Shown: positions 1-8,538, counted from the stretch's first letter. The stretch is 21,533 bases of DNA from Zygnema cylindricum (GCA_037447655.1 JBBHKE010001687.1:1-21533); one strand, 5' to 3'. A program made the numbers and translations. The notes: generated from the sequence alone by a model not told the origin.

Positions 1-337
1 CAATGGGACAGATTTTCACAGTTGGAAATATTAAACTTTATCGGCCAAACTTTATCGGCTAAAAATACCATTTCCCTTAGAAATACGAAGTTCTCTCGAC
101 CAATCCATTCTTACCATCCCAACCCTGTCTGTACGATCACACTCACCTGACGAATCACTCCACTCCACAAACTCCTAGATACATTCAAACTTTCCCCTCG
201 TTTCCACTGGCCACCCGAAAACACTCTTTCATCCAACGGTGGACATCGCTTATCCGTTGCCATCTATGACTAAATTCGGTTAGCGATTCGCATTGTCCTC
301 CATAATACCACCTACATCAACCGTCCTTTAATCCACC
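1..337. other. Unassigned sequence left of relic A protease
   Basis: No open reading frame of note and no recognisable domain. Because a protease motif of a copia relic begins at 338 on the + strand, this stretch probably holds the decayed end of its Gag, but I see no zinc knuckle and cannot prove it. Confidence 0.3.
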
Positions 338-1410
338 AGGATCGTTGACTTTGGCACATCTCACCACTCATCATCTTACAATGATTGGCTCTCTTCTATG
401 TCCCCACTCTGTCCACTTATGCCATAATGCTTATACTAGGCAATAGTACCCCCGCAACCAACCATATCAGTCGTACTGTCAATCCTTGTACCTCCCACTA
501 CGAAACTAACATCAATCTCTCATTTTTTTACGATCGCGTTATTTTTTTTTCTTTAACAAAAACTTCGATTAGATTCAACATTAAAAAGGGCAAAATCTAC
601 ATCTTGTCGCCTTTGTCGCCCATTTGATCAGCCAATGTGGCCATCACTTCCCTAAATATCACCATCTCCAAGTGGCGCCTTCGATATGGCCACCTATCCG
701 ACTCAAACCTGCATGCACTACCCAAAGGCCTTATAGCGAGACTAAAACCTTTGGTCAACCAAAAACATCCGTTTGTTTCGGCTACGTCAAAGGAAAGTTC
801 CCTTGACTGTCGTTCTCCTCGAGTACGTCCAAATTGAACAAAACACTTGAACTAATCCACTCTTATCTATGTGGATTGATGTATCTCTCAAACCATATTG
901 TCTCACAATACTTGGTCATGTATATTGAGGACGCAACCCATTACTGTCACATCTACTTGATTTGCCAAAAATGTAATACTTTTGCACATTTAAACACAAT
1001 AAAGCAAAAGTTGAAAACTTCCACAATTCTCGAATCAAAGTTCTACGAACGGACAACACTTCCACAATGCTCGAATCAAAGTTCTACGAACGGACAACAG
1101 AGGAAAATTTTGTTCCACCGAATTCGCCTTGTTTCTCTCCATCCACGCAATCAGTCACCAAAAGACACCACTTAATATACCACAACAAAACGGTGTATTG
1201 CGGTTGAAACTCTTATCTCGTACCAAACACATCGACATACAATTCCATTTCACTAGGGAAACTATTGCGGCTGAAACTTGTACCTTCCAATGTTGCCAAA
1301 CTTCCATCCAAATGGAAGACTTCTTATCAAGCCTCTCCATGAGCCGCAGTTTGAACTTCATCGAGCTTTTGTCGGCCTTGACTTCTAACAAAGAGGGTTT
1401 AGAAGAGTAG
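338..1410 (+). pseudogene. Ty1/copia relic A: protease, integrase and RNase H remnants
   Basis: Decayed copia polyprotein in several frames. At 338-367 the reading RIVDFGTSHH matches the copia aspartic protease site, but the Ser after the catalytic Asp has become Phe. At about 670-735 the reading KWRLRYGHLSDSNLHALPKG matches the GAG_pre-integrase motif. Integrase core follows from 834: ELIHSYLCG has Tyr where the first catalytic Asp (HSDLCG) is expected, and the second Asp region (RTDN) lies near 1045 in a shifted frame. After a PQQNG motif near 1180 the sequence jumps, within about 30 bp, to the end of RNase H: TKHIDIQFHF at about 1218, then a TSIQMEDFL reading (family: QMADFLTK), ending at a stop near 1410. 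Integrase C-terminus and almost all of RT are missing. Stops, frameshifts and the deletion rule out function. Family assignment is firm; exact boundaries are not. Confidence 0.82.
1018..1099 (+). repeat. 41-bp tandem duplication inside relic A integrase
   Basis: Two adjacent 41-bp copies (1018-1058 and 1059-1099) differ at one base. Each covers the stretch that encodes the second catalytic Asp of integrase. Since 41 is not a multiple of three, the duplication shifts the frame. Confidence 0.9.
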
Positions 1411-1790
1411 TCTTTCGTAGAAGTCTTTTTTTCTCAGTAATGTTTTATAATACTGAAATAAAAAATTGCATTATAGCATTATCTAGGATTTCAGTATGTC
1501 AGTCTTTCTTTCTTTTGCTGTGCAAACAATTTCTTTCTACATGACTTAGCAAGATGAGAATTCGATCAAGATCTCTTTATAAATCTTCAACATGGCTCTT
1601 GGCCGAAAGGTGAAGTGCCTCTTCAAGATAGGAAAATACCTCTAGCTTTTGAGAGTTCACCCTCGAGATATTTATATCCTGTATTTAGGTTGTCTTTTCT
1701 TCTTCTTTTGCAATCAAATGTTTTTTTAACAAAGGAAAAACTTTAATCCCTTTTTTCTCCACTCTAGATGCTACCATGGTTTCATCTCTA
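1411..1790 (+). other. Probable 3' LTR or flank of relic A
   Basis: AT-rich, non-coding, directly after the RNase H stop of relic A. A purine-rich stretch (AGAGGGTTTAGAAGAG, near 1394-1409) sits where the polypurine tract should be, and TATA-like strings occur near 1575 and 1668, so a 3' LTR is likely. No second LTR copy lies in the window to compare, so the limits are a guess. Confidence 0.35.
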
Positions 1791-2292
1791 ATATCCCCGT
1801 CCTTATCACTTTTCCTCTTCTTCTCTCTCTCCCTCTTTCTTTTTCCTCCCTCTCCCTTTCTCCCTCCCCTCTTTTTATTCTCTTTTTCTCTCTCTCTCCA
1901 TTTCCCTTTTCCTCTTTTTCTCCTTCTTTTTTTCTCGCTCTCTCTCCCTTTTCCCTCCCTCTCCTTTTTCTCCTCTCCACCCCTCCCCCTCGCATATAGC
2001 CCCCCTCAAATCCTCTCGCACCCCCTCTTCCTCCCTCCCCCTCTCTTTTACCCCCCTTTCCATGCCTCTTGCCTCTCCCTCTAGCTCTCCCTCTTTCTTC
2101 TTCTCTCCCTTTCCCTTCCCCCCCTCTCCCTCCATCCAGCCCCCTCTTCCTCTTCCTCACCTCAAATCCCTCTCTCCCCTCTTCCATTTCTCTCTCTCTG
2201 CCTCATCGTCTCTCCTCTCCCACACTCTCCCTCTCCCTTACCCTCTCTCCCTCTCCTACACCCTTCCTCTCCCTCACTCTCTCTTTCTCTAT
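1791..2292 (+). repeat. Polypyrimidine tract, about 500 bp
   Basis: Nearly pure C/T on the + strand, built from degenerate CTCCCT and CTTT units, ending in an A-rich stretch from 2292. Long open frames here on both strands are low-complexity shadows. On the - strand it lies downstream of the last LRR exon found, so it may be intronic to that gene. Confidence 0.9.
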
Positions 2293-2384
2293 AAAAAAAA
2301 TAAAAAATAACAAACAAACAAGCAAATAAAAAAAAAGACATTATAAGAAGATTCTTAACAAAACTAGCAAAAACAAAATCTTAC

Positions 2385-2456
2385 AATTCTTTTAGAGAGA
2401 TTAATTGACCTATGACAGATGGGATTGTTCCTCCAAAAAAATTCTCACTAAGATCT
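2385..2456 (-). CDS. LRR receptor-like gene, second LRR exon (72 nt)
   Basis: A 72-nt exon on the - strand, between AG (2457-2458) and GTAAG (2380-2384). Read in the phase left by the upstream exon it gives DLSENFFGGTIPSVIGQLIS and then LKEL, a 24-residue plant-type LRR (LxLxxNxxxGxIPxxIGxLxxLxxL). Both ends are phase 2, as usual for plant LRR exons. The acceptor is preceded by purines (GGAGGGAGACAG) rather than a pyrimidine tract, which is atypical. Known role of the family: extracellular ligand- or partner-binding solenoid of receptor-like kinases or proteins at the plasma membrane. No transmembrane or kinase part is in the window; the gene may run off the left edge, or be truncated by relic A. 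Exon identity is well supported, functionality is not. Confidence 0.8.
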
Positions 2457-3945
2457 CTGTCTCCCTCCACCTCCCATATACCCCAAAAAAAGTACCCATA
2501 CAACTATTGGTGTGGTGTGAATTGAAAAAAACAATAAATTGAAAGAAAACAAATATTATTAAAGAAGAGACAATAGGGATATTTTGTGAATTTCTATAGA
2601 ATTAAATTTTTTATGTAAAATGTAGTATTTGGAAGAAAAACACAAGTTTTTCCATAATATGATCAATACTTAAAAATAATAAATAGAAATAAAAGTATTA
2701 TAATAATTATAGTATAATAATAATAAGGTAAAAGAAAAAAAAAGGTAAAAGTTGTGTACAAAAATTCATTTGGGAAAAGAAGAAATAAGAAAGAGTACAA
2801 AAGGAAGTTTACATTTGAAAGAGTGAATATGAAAGAGTTAAATTGGAAGAGTGAAAATTGGAAAAAGTAAATTTGCAAAATCTTATGATAAAAAATTTGT
2901 TTTGTTTTGTTCGTAATATGAGTGTATCATTCATAATACTTTTGGCTTACACATCAAAATAATTACTTTTTAACCATGATTAAATTCAAATGTTGTTAGT
3001 GGTAAAAATTGGTAATAATTGGTAAAGCGCAAAAATTGGCAAGAAAAAAAAGGGAAAAAATCGATTCACAAATCTTGGTAAAAGATACAAGAAAGTTCAA
3101 GCTCAAAAATTGAACAGTTGATACAGCACATTATACACACATAATATACATATATATAACAATTCATGGATTATATAAGTATAATTAAACAAAAAATGAA
3201 CGATTGGTACAACAAACTACATACATATATAAAGAACGTATATTTAAATATCTAATCTATAATATATTTGTGTGTGTGTGTGAAGGAATGAAGAAAATTA
3301 GAAAAAGAAAGGTTAAAAATGTTCAAAAGTTGGTAAAAGTAAGTTACTACTCAAAAGAAAAGTAGACGAAAGTAGTAAACACCGGTGACCATTGGTAAAA
3401 CATAAGAATTGATCAAAATTTCACAACCCAAAAAAATTGGTAAAAGTCATAAAAATTTGTGACAATTGGTATAAGCCAAGAAATGATAAAAAGAAACAGC
3501 GTTTTTTTGTGTTTTTTAGGGTTTTCAGAGTAGAAAAGAAAATAGCCTTACAAAATTGTCAAATTTTTCAGTCGAGTGAGGGATGATGGAATGGGTCCAT
3601 TCAAATAGTTTGTTTAAATCCCTACAAAATCATAAACCCCTTTAAATATTAATATTCCATACATAGTCTTAAGATAAAGCTTATTTAATAAAAAATAAGA
3701 AACAATCAAGATCTTGTTTCTGTCAATATCTAAAAATTAAGTGTTGATTATGAACATTTTGCTAACATGAATTTCATGTTTGTTTAAACCTTTATTGCAC
3801 CACTAGATAATTTTTTTTTTTACTAAAGTATGAGAAAGTTAGATAACAAAAATATTAGATCAACACATCTATGAATGAAAAATAAATGGCTTTTAATACA
3901 TTTGGGGGAATTCTATGTGCCAAAAAAGAAACGCAGGCGTGTACT
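2457..3945 (-). other. Large AT-rich intron, downstream-gene half
   Basis: Left part of the 2369-bp intron (2457-4825) between the two LRR exons. No coding signal was found. It is A-rich on the + strand and shows a recurring ATTGGTAAAA-like word between about 2990 and 3480 (for example near 3010, 3020, 3390 and 3439), a TG dinucleotide run near 3270-3281 and short GAAAGAGT repeats near 2790-2870. No inserted element with clear termini was seen. Confidence 0.55.
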
Positions 3946-4518
3946 CTTATTCTAGTTTTTATAAATAGATGATTAATTAAAATCTTATTAATCCTACTTC
4001 ATGAATAGTATCTTCTTGATTCTAGTTTTATGTATTGACAATGAAAATCTTCTTAAATCTGTTTTGTTTTTTTAATAAATGATTAATATCTCCCGAGTTC
4101 GAGTTTTTTATAAATAATATCTTCTTGATTCTAGTTCGATGAATAATGATTTACCTTCTTCATTCAGTGGATGATTAACGTCTTCTTAATTCTAGTTGAA
4201 TAAATAGATTATTATTATTTTCTTGACTCTATTTTATGAATAGGTGACCAATATCATGTTTTTTAGTTTTATGAATAGATGATAAAAGTCTTATTGAATC
4301 TAATTTAATAAATGGACAACTAACATCTTCCTGAAATTTTTCTTGTATAAATAGATGATTAAAATCTTCTTGACTCTAATTTTTATTAATAGATGATAAA
4401 TACCTTCTTAATTTTATTTTATTTATAAATGATTTATATAGTTGGATTCTAGTTGATAAATAGATGATTGGTATCTTTTCCATTCTAGTTTTAGAATCAG
4501 ATAAATAGTGATCAATTA
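3946..4518 (+). repeat. Degenerate AT-rich minisatellite, about 16 copies
   Basis: About sixteen tandem, degenerate copies of 27-43 bp. The unit reads roughly CTTCTTGATTCTAGTTTTAT followed by GAATAGATGATTAATAT. Clear copies start near 4011, 4113, 4182 and 4367. It lies wholly inside the intron between the two LRR exons. Copy number was counted by eye. Confidence 0.75.
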
Positions 4519-4825
4519 AACGTGAGGTTTATGATCGATTTCAAAAACGCCATTTGGACGAAAAATTAAACTATGTTTATTTAAAATTAAAATAATATTA
4601 ATCACTTCAAACTTCCTACATACAAGGGTTGGAAAAAGCCTTTAGCCCTTTTAGACAAGTTATCGTAGTGTTGATAAATAGTTCCAACCATTTTAGCAAA
4701 ATATTTACTATCAAATAGAAAAAAGAGAAAAAACTAAATAAAAAATCATAATACAAATAAATAAACGTAGGTGTAGATAAACAAATAAAAAAGAAAAAAA
4801 AGAAAAGCTAAAAGTGTTGACTTAC
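4519..4825 (-). other. Intron remainder before first LRR exon donor
   Basis: AT-rich, non-coding, running to the splice donor GTAAG at 4821-4825 (- strand). A-rich on the + strand at 4715-4800. Nothing else recognised. Confidence 0.5.
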
Positions 4826-4897
4826 AAAACTTCCAAAGCTGTAAGATTTCCGATTTCGGGGGCCATAGTTCCTCGCAAATTCTCATATGTCCAGTAA
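4826..4897 (-). CDS. LRR receptor-like gene, first LRR exon (72 nt)
   Basis: Exactly 72 nt on the - strand, acceptor AG at 4898-4899 and consensus donor GTAAG at 4821-4825. In frame it reads YWTYENLRGTMAPEIGNLTA then LEVL. With the codon shared across the upstream junction it aligns residue for residue to LxLxxNxLxGxIPxxIGxLxxLxxL; the usual I of GxIP is M and P is displaced (GTMAPEIG). The last two bases plus the first base of the 2385-2456 exon make a Leu codon, so the two LRRs join in frame. The acceptor lacks a pyrimidine tract (GGATGGGAAATCAG), so splicing there is less certain than the homology. Role as for the other LRR exon. Confidence 0.83.
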
Positions 4898-5547
4898 CTG
4901 ATTTCCCATCCTCTCTCCCCCTCCCGCCTTTCTTTTTTTGTCAGCGTTGAATATAAACCCCCCAGAGAGGGAAAGAGAGGGAGGGGGGAGGGAGAGAGGG
5001 ATGGAGGGAAGGGGAGACGAAGGGACAGAGGGAGAGTGAATGGTAGAGTGACGGAGAGGAAGAGAGAGCGAGAGAGAGAAAGAGAGTGAGAATGAGAACG
5101 AGAGAAGAGAAAGAGAGAAAAAGAAAGAAAGAAAGAAAGAAAAAGAGAAAAAAAGAGAAAGAGAAAGAGAGAGAAAGGGAGAGAGAAAGAGAAAAAGAGA
5201 AAGAAAGAAGGAGAAAATGGAAAAAAAAAGCGAAAAAAATTAGACAAAAAGGTAAAGCGAAAGAGAAAAAAAAAAAAAAAGAGCAAGAGAAAGGGAGAGA
5301 GGGGTAGAAGAATACAGAGGGAGGGATGTTGGGAGAGGAAATGATTGAAGGAAGGAGGGAGGGGGAGAGGGAGGTAGAGAGAGGGGAAAGGAGGAGGGAA
5401 AGAGAAAAAGAAAGTGAAGGAGAGCGAAAAAAAGGGAGGGAGGGTGGGAAGAAGTGAGGGGGGGAGTGAGAGAGATGAGAGAGGGAAAGAGGGAGAGAGA
5501 AAGAGAGGGAGATGAGAGAAAGAGAAGGAGAGAGTTTAGTAACTTAC
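4898..5547 (-). repeat. Intron made mostly of a purine/pyrimidine tract
   Basis: 650-bp intron between the cap exon and first LRR exon. From about 4966 to 5536 the + strand is nearly all A/G (GAGAGA, GAAAGAAA, GAGGGA), so the gene strand is pyrimidine-rich. Between 4907 and 4940 the bias flips to C/T on the + strand, giving a short inverted pair with the main tract (hairpin or triplex potential). Long open frames here are low-complexity artefacts. Confidence 0.85.
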
Positions 5548-5656
5548 AATTTCGTCACTCTTCCTTCCGAATTGCACACAATAGAATCATTGGAGCATGC
5601 GATCAGCAGAAAATTTTGACTATCAAGGTTGTCTCGGAAAGCTACTAAGGCTAGCC
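5548..5656 (-). CDS. LRR receptor-like gene, N-terminal cap exon (109 nt)
   Basis: 109-nt exon on the - strand with a T-rich acceptor (GTTGGTTGCAG, AG at 5657-5658) and donor GTAAG at 5543-5547. It begins with two bases completing a codon, then reads LALVAFRDNLDSQNFLLIAC followed by SNDSIVCNSEGRVTKL. This resembles the LRRNT_2 cap of plant LRR receptors (ALLxFKxxLxDPxxxLxxW...C.W.GVxC...GRVxxLxL): the ALxAFRDxL start, two Cys (within IAC and IVC) and the GRVTKL end. The tryptophans typical of the cap are absent, so the copy is divergent or decaying. It ends in phase 2, matching the 72-nt exon at 4826-4897. A signal peptide exon is expected upstream, but none was identified. Confidence 0.75.
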
Positions 5657-5796
5657 CTGCAACCAACAAATAACAAAAAGACACGTGTACCTTTGTTGTT
5701 CAAGTATTTTTGAAACCCTAATTTCAGTTCGGCTCGTAATTGCAACTATATTTTTATTTTTAGGGTAACTCTCTTTACATCTGGCTCTTTTTACTT
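5657..5796 (-). other. Upstream intron or 5' flank of LRR gene
   Basis: T-rich on the gene strand next to the cap-exon acceptor, otherwise featureless; consistent with an intron 3' end. Confidence 0.4.
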
Positions 5797-5972
5797 CTCC
5801 TTCTCTTTCCCTTTCCCCCTCTCCCTCTCCCTCTCCCTCTCCCACTCCTCCCTCTCCCACTCCCTCTCCCTCTCCCTCTCCCTCTCCCTCTCCCTCTCCC
5901 ATTCCTCCCTCTCCCACTCCTCCCTCTCCCTCTCCCTCTCCCACTCCTCCCTCTCCCTCTCCCTCTCCCTCT
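5797..5972 (+). repeat. CTCCCT microsatellite (about 175 bp)
   Basis: Hexamer CTCCCT repeated with CACTCC interruptions, C/T-only on the + strand. The arginine/glycine- and glutamate/glycine-rich open frames across it on the - strand are artefacts of the hexamer. Confidence 0.95.
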
Positions 5973-6210
5973 TGTTGTTCTATGACCACTAGCACAAGTG
6001 GTGTGAGCTAAAACAGTAGTTGTAGAAGTGACATGATAAAAAACAGAAGCTAACAAATATCCTATGAAACAGCAGTTTTAGACTTACTACAAAAACCAGC
6101 ACAAAGATTCAATTCACACCAATTTAGGCAAAGATACAAAACACCATACACACTATCAATTCCCAAAATTACAGCACAAATGACCGAGTAAACCATAAGA
6201 CATACCACCT
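5973..6210. other. Intergenic or intronic DNA, no feature
   Basis: No domain or repeat recognised. On the - strand an ATG at 6032-6034 opens a short hydrophobic reading, but it stops after eight codons (TAG at 6008-6010), so I do not call a signal peptide exon. Confidence 0.4.
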
Positions 6211-6420
6211 TGATCAAATTTCACTATTCCTAAACTTTATACACTGAGTGAGTGTCTACTACTAACAATCAAATCAGGTGTCATACGACATAGCACCTGA
6301 AAGTTTCCCAAAAATTGCCCTTACATTATCATAGTCTCAAAACTAGATGATCAAATTTCACTAAGTCCTAAACTTTATACACTAGGTGAGTGTCTACTAC
6401 TAACTATCAAATCAGGTGTC
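6211..6420 (+). repeat. Direct duplication, 72/73 bp, spaced 137 bp
   Basis: Copies at 6211-6282 and 6348-6420 share TGATCAAATTTCACTA at the start and ATCAAATCAGGTGTC at the end, with about six differences. Intervening DNA (6283-6347) is unrelated. Non-coding. Confidence 0.88.
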
Positions 6421-6455
6421 TACACCTACCTAGAATAATGGTACTGACCTAGAAT

Positions 6456-6666
6456 TAGTGTTGGGTATCGGGTAGTTTCATATCGCGATAATTTCGATAT
6501 TCGATATATCGAATATCGATCGAGCAGACTCCTCGATATATCGTACCGGGACCAACATAAATTATCGCGATATATATCGCAAAAATTGCGTGTCCGTACA
6601 GCCAGAGTACGGATAAATGTACGGAAAATCGTACGAAAAATCGTACGGAGAATCGTACGGATATTT

Positions 6667-6697
<31 letters not shown>

Positions 6698-6913
6698 ACT
6701 GAGCGGGGGGGGGGGGGGGGAAATATCTGTTTTTAATAAAAAAATTTAAAATTTTTATTTTCGATATATCGTCGATACGATATATCGGCGATATATCGGA
6801 AAAATATCGCGATATTTCGATAATCGATATATCGAAGCGATATATCGATTATCGGGTACCTAAAATTCGGTACATATCGAATATCGGCAAGTGGTCCTCG
6901 ATACCCAACACTA
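6456..6913. mobile_element. Non-autonomous hAT-like MITE, 458 bp
   Basis: Terminal inverted repeats of 15 bp: TAGTGTTGGGTATCG at 6456-6470 and its exact complement at 6899-6913. The flanks are perfect 8-bp direct repeats, CCTAGAAT at 6448-6455 and 6914-6921. An 8-bp target duplication with short inverted repeats is the signature of the hAT superfamily. The interior has no coding potential. It is packed with palindromic words (CGATATATCG, TATCGCGATA) in the outer parts and four copies of a CGTACG-centred word near 6607-6660, as expected for a foldback element with subterminal transposase-binding sites. The centre (6662-6726) is a C30/G16 inverted pair. It would need transposase supplied from elsewhere. 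Confidence 0.9.
6662..6726. repeat. Poly-C / poly-G hairpin at the MITE centre
   Basis: ATATTTA, then 30 C (6668-6697), ACTGAGC, then 16 G (6705-6720), then AAATAT. The A/T arms and C/G runs are complementary, so the strand can fold into a long GC stem with a 7-base loop. Homopolymer lengths are prone to sequencing error. Confidence 0.85.
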
Positions 6914-6950
6914 CCTAGAATAATGGTACTGACCTGGAATAATGGTATTG

Positions 6951-7568
6951 TACTGTGATACAACAAAGTACAAAAACTGTACGTCACTATACCAATAGTA
7001 CTTCCAAAAAACCCTAATTGCAACGTGTCAATAAATCAACATTGAAACACTATTTCCTAATGCGCTAGACTACAGATAAATGTTCTACAAGTCATTAAAA
7101 ATATAAGGCGTACAATTAATGTTGCTGCTGCTTAATCAACATTGTTCACCAAAATCCAGCTGACTATGGTCATGTAGTACGAAACTTTTGAGTGCGTACA
7201 GCGCACTTCGTCACTTGTGGTCCCTGCTCTAATCGCGTCCGTTGGCTCGGTTTGCATCAATGTTTCATAATCGATCTCGTACAAATTATTTCCCAGATGT
7301 TCGGTTCAGTCTCCATCCGTCCGATTCGCCAAATTCGCTCGTTAGATGTGCGACATGTGTATGTGGGTATCGGCGCCATTCCAAAATACCTGCATTGTCT
7401 GCAAGTGCCGACGCGTGTCTTTGTAGACATATGATACACTCTAAATTTCTTCTACAACTATCACACTACCAAAGGTAAGTACTGCATATGACTTAGACAT
7501 AAAATTTTCTAACTCCTATTTTCCCTCACAACCCCATCTACTGAGGACAAAGCTTTCAAATACCAACA
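6951..7568. other. Intergenic region with an unexplained + strand open frame
   Basis: No known domain. On the + strand a frame at 7242-7475, higher in GC than its flanks, runs open into CCAAAG followed by a consensus splice donor GTAAGT at 7476-7481. Its protein is not recognised, and frames on both strands stay open over 7192-7439, which lowers the weight of any single one. It could be a gene fragment or an old repeat. Confidence 0.3.
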
Positions 7569-7614
7569 CCTCTCCCTCTCCCTCTCCCTCTCTCTCTCCC
7601 TCTCCCTCTCCCCC
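7569..7614 (+). repeat. CTCCCT microsatellite abutting relic B 5' LTR
   Basis: TCTCCC hexamers ending in CCCCCGA directly before the LTR start TTGGAATTTG at 7617. Confidence 0.93.
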
Positions 7615-8040
7615 GATTGGAATTTGACATTCCACTATTGAACCATTTCATAAAAGTTTAGTCCTAGAACACTAAGTCTTAAGAATACTACTTTATTCGT
7701 GTTTTTAAATCGTTGTATCTTTTTTTATACATATTGTTTTAGAGTAGAAAGATTCCCACTAACTCTTGGAATTTTTCTAGCTAGTAAATCATTTCCAGTA
7801 CTAGATGTTTCTAGATGAATTCCACTTTCATTTTTACATGTACTTAGTTTAGATCTACCTCCAGGTTGTTAAAGTGCGGCTTCGACGTTTGTGTCCCATT
7901 ATAAAGCTCAAACATCTCACTGTATTTTCTATTCTTTGAACAAATTGAACTTTAGTTCACGACAATTTTTTTTGTCATTGCTATTTTTTTTTCATTTGTC
8001 TTTTTTATCTATGTTTCTGTTTTTTTATGTTATTTGTTTG

Positions 8041-8220
8041 AAGTCTTTATTTTTGTTATGGCCGTTAACATTTTAGGTTATGGGCCCACGACTTCGGCCC
8101 TGTGAATGCCAGTCAACAAATTTTAACCTTTGGTTTAAGTCTCTATTTTTGCTATGGTCGCTAACTTATTATGTTATGGGCCCATGGCTTCTGCCTTGTA
8201 AAACACAGTCAACAAATTTA
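8041..8220 (+). repeat. 84-bp tandem duplication, period 96
   Basis: Copies at 8041-8124 and 8137-8220 share AAGTCT, TATTTTTG, TATGGGCCCA and CAGTCAACAAATTT, with about 80-85% identity. The two are separated by a 12-bp spacer. Non-coding, inside the 5' LTR region. Confidence 0.85.
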
Positions 8221-8305
8221 GGACATGACATTTATAGTTGGAGTTTTATAATCCACCATTAAATTGGTTTTGGGAAATTGTGTGGCCACGTTATAAGAGA
8301 TGTAG

Positions 8306-8538
8306 GAATTTCAATTTTGCCAGAGGATGATAATGGTTTGAGGATGATAATCGTGGTATTACGGCCACCTAACTTTTAGTCATTGCATGGAAAAAAAAAG
8401 ATTAAGTCACTTTGTCTCGACTTATCTTGTCATTCGATGGGAGGATAGCAAGTGTCGTACAAATCGCCAAAACAACTAACTAAGCGTGGCTACTTTTATA
8501 CCCCTCGTACGAAACTGACACGTGGCCGCATCGCTTAG
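8306..8538 (+). repeat. 233-bp conserved block, left copy
   Basis: Starts GAATTTCAATTTTGCCAGAG and ends GCATCGCTTAG. The copy at 21058-21290 has equal length and three substitutions. No terminal inverted repeats or open frame. Confidence 0.9.

Larger units (their letters stand above)
6428..6950 (+). repeat. Three 19-bp tandem repeats split by the MITE
   Basis: Units ACCTAGAATAATGGTACTG at 6428-6446, a second begun at 6447-6455 and finished at 6922-6931, and a third at 6932-6950 with two changes. Removing the MITE and one target duplication restores a clean three-unit array, which independently confirms the insertion point. Confidence 0.88.
7617..8538 (+). mobile_element. Relic B 5' LTR (old copia), with internal insertions
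   Basis: Begins TTGGAATTTGACATTCCA, the same start as the 3' copy at 20611, and stays alignable to it (roughly 80% by eye) up to a GTGCGGCTTC word at about 7875-7884. From there to 8305 it has sequence absent from the 3' copy, including a 96-bp-period duplication. From 8306 to 8538 it matches the right-hand block with only 3 differences. The right edge is uncertain because the 3' copy breaks at the same point (CGCTTAG). Confidence 0.7.

Noticed and set aside
1771-2329. Several long open frames on both strands
   Set aside because: Low-complexity reading of a pyrimidine tract; only Ser/Leu/Pro/Phe or Arg/Glu/Gly/Lys; no domain.
4930-5307. Long frames of Ser/Phe/Leu or Lys/Glu/Arg
   Set aside because: Frames forced open by the A/G tract. 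Only the stretch at 4826-4897 has LRR content, and it is called as an exon.
5797-5972. CTCCCT tract as interstitial telomere repeat
   Set aside because: Plant telomeres are CCCTAAA-type; the hexamer lacks the AAA part, so only a loose resemblance.
6008-6034. Possible signal peptide start of the LRR gene (- strand ATG at 6034)
   Set aside because: Stops after eight codons (TAG at 6008-6010), and no donor in the right phase was found.
5651-6056. Gly/Glu- and Gly/Arg-rich frames, possible disordered protein
   Set aside because: Direct translation of the CTCCCT hexamer; no independent coding sign.
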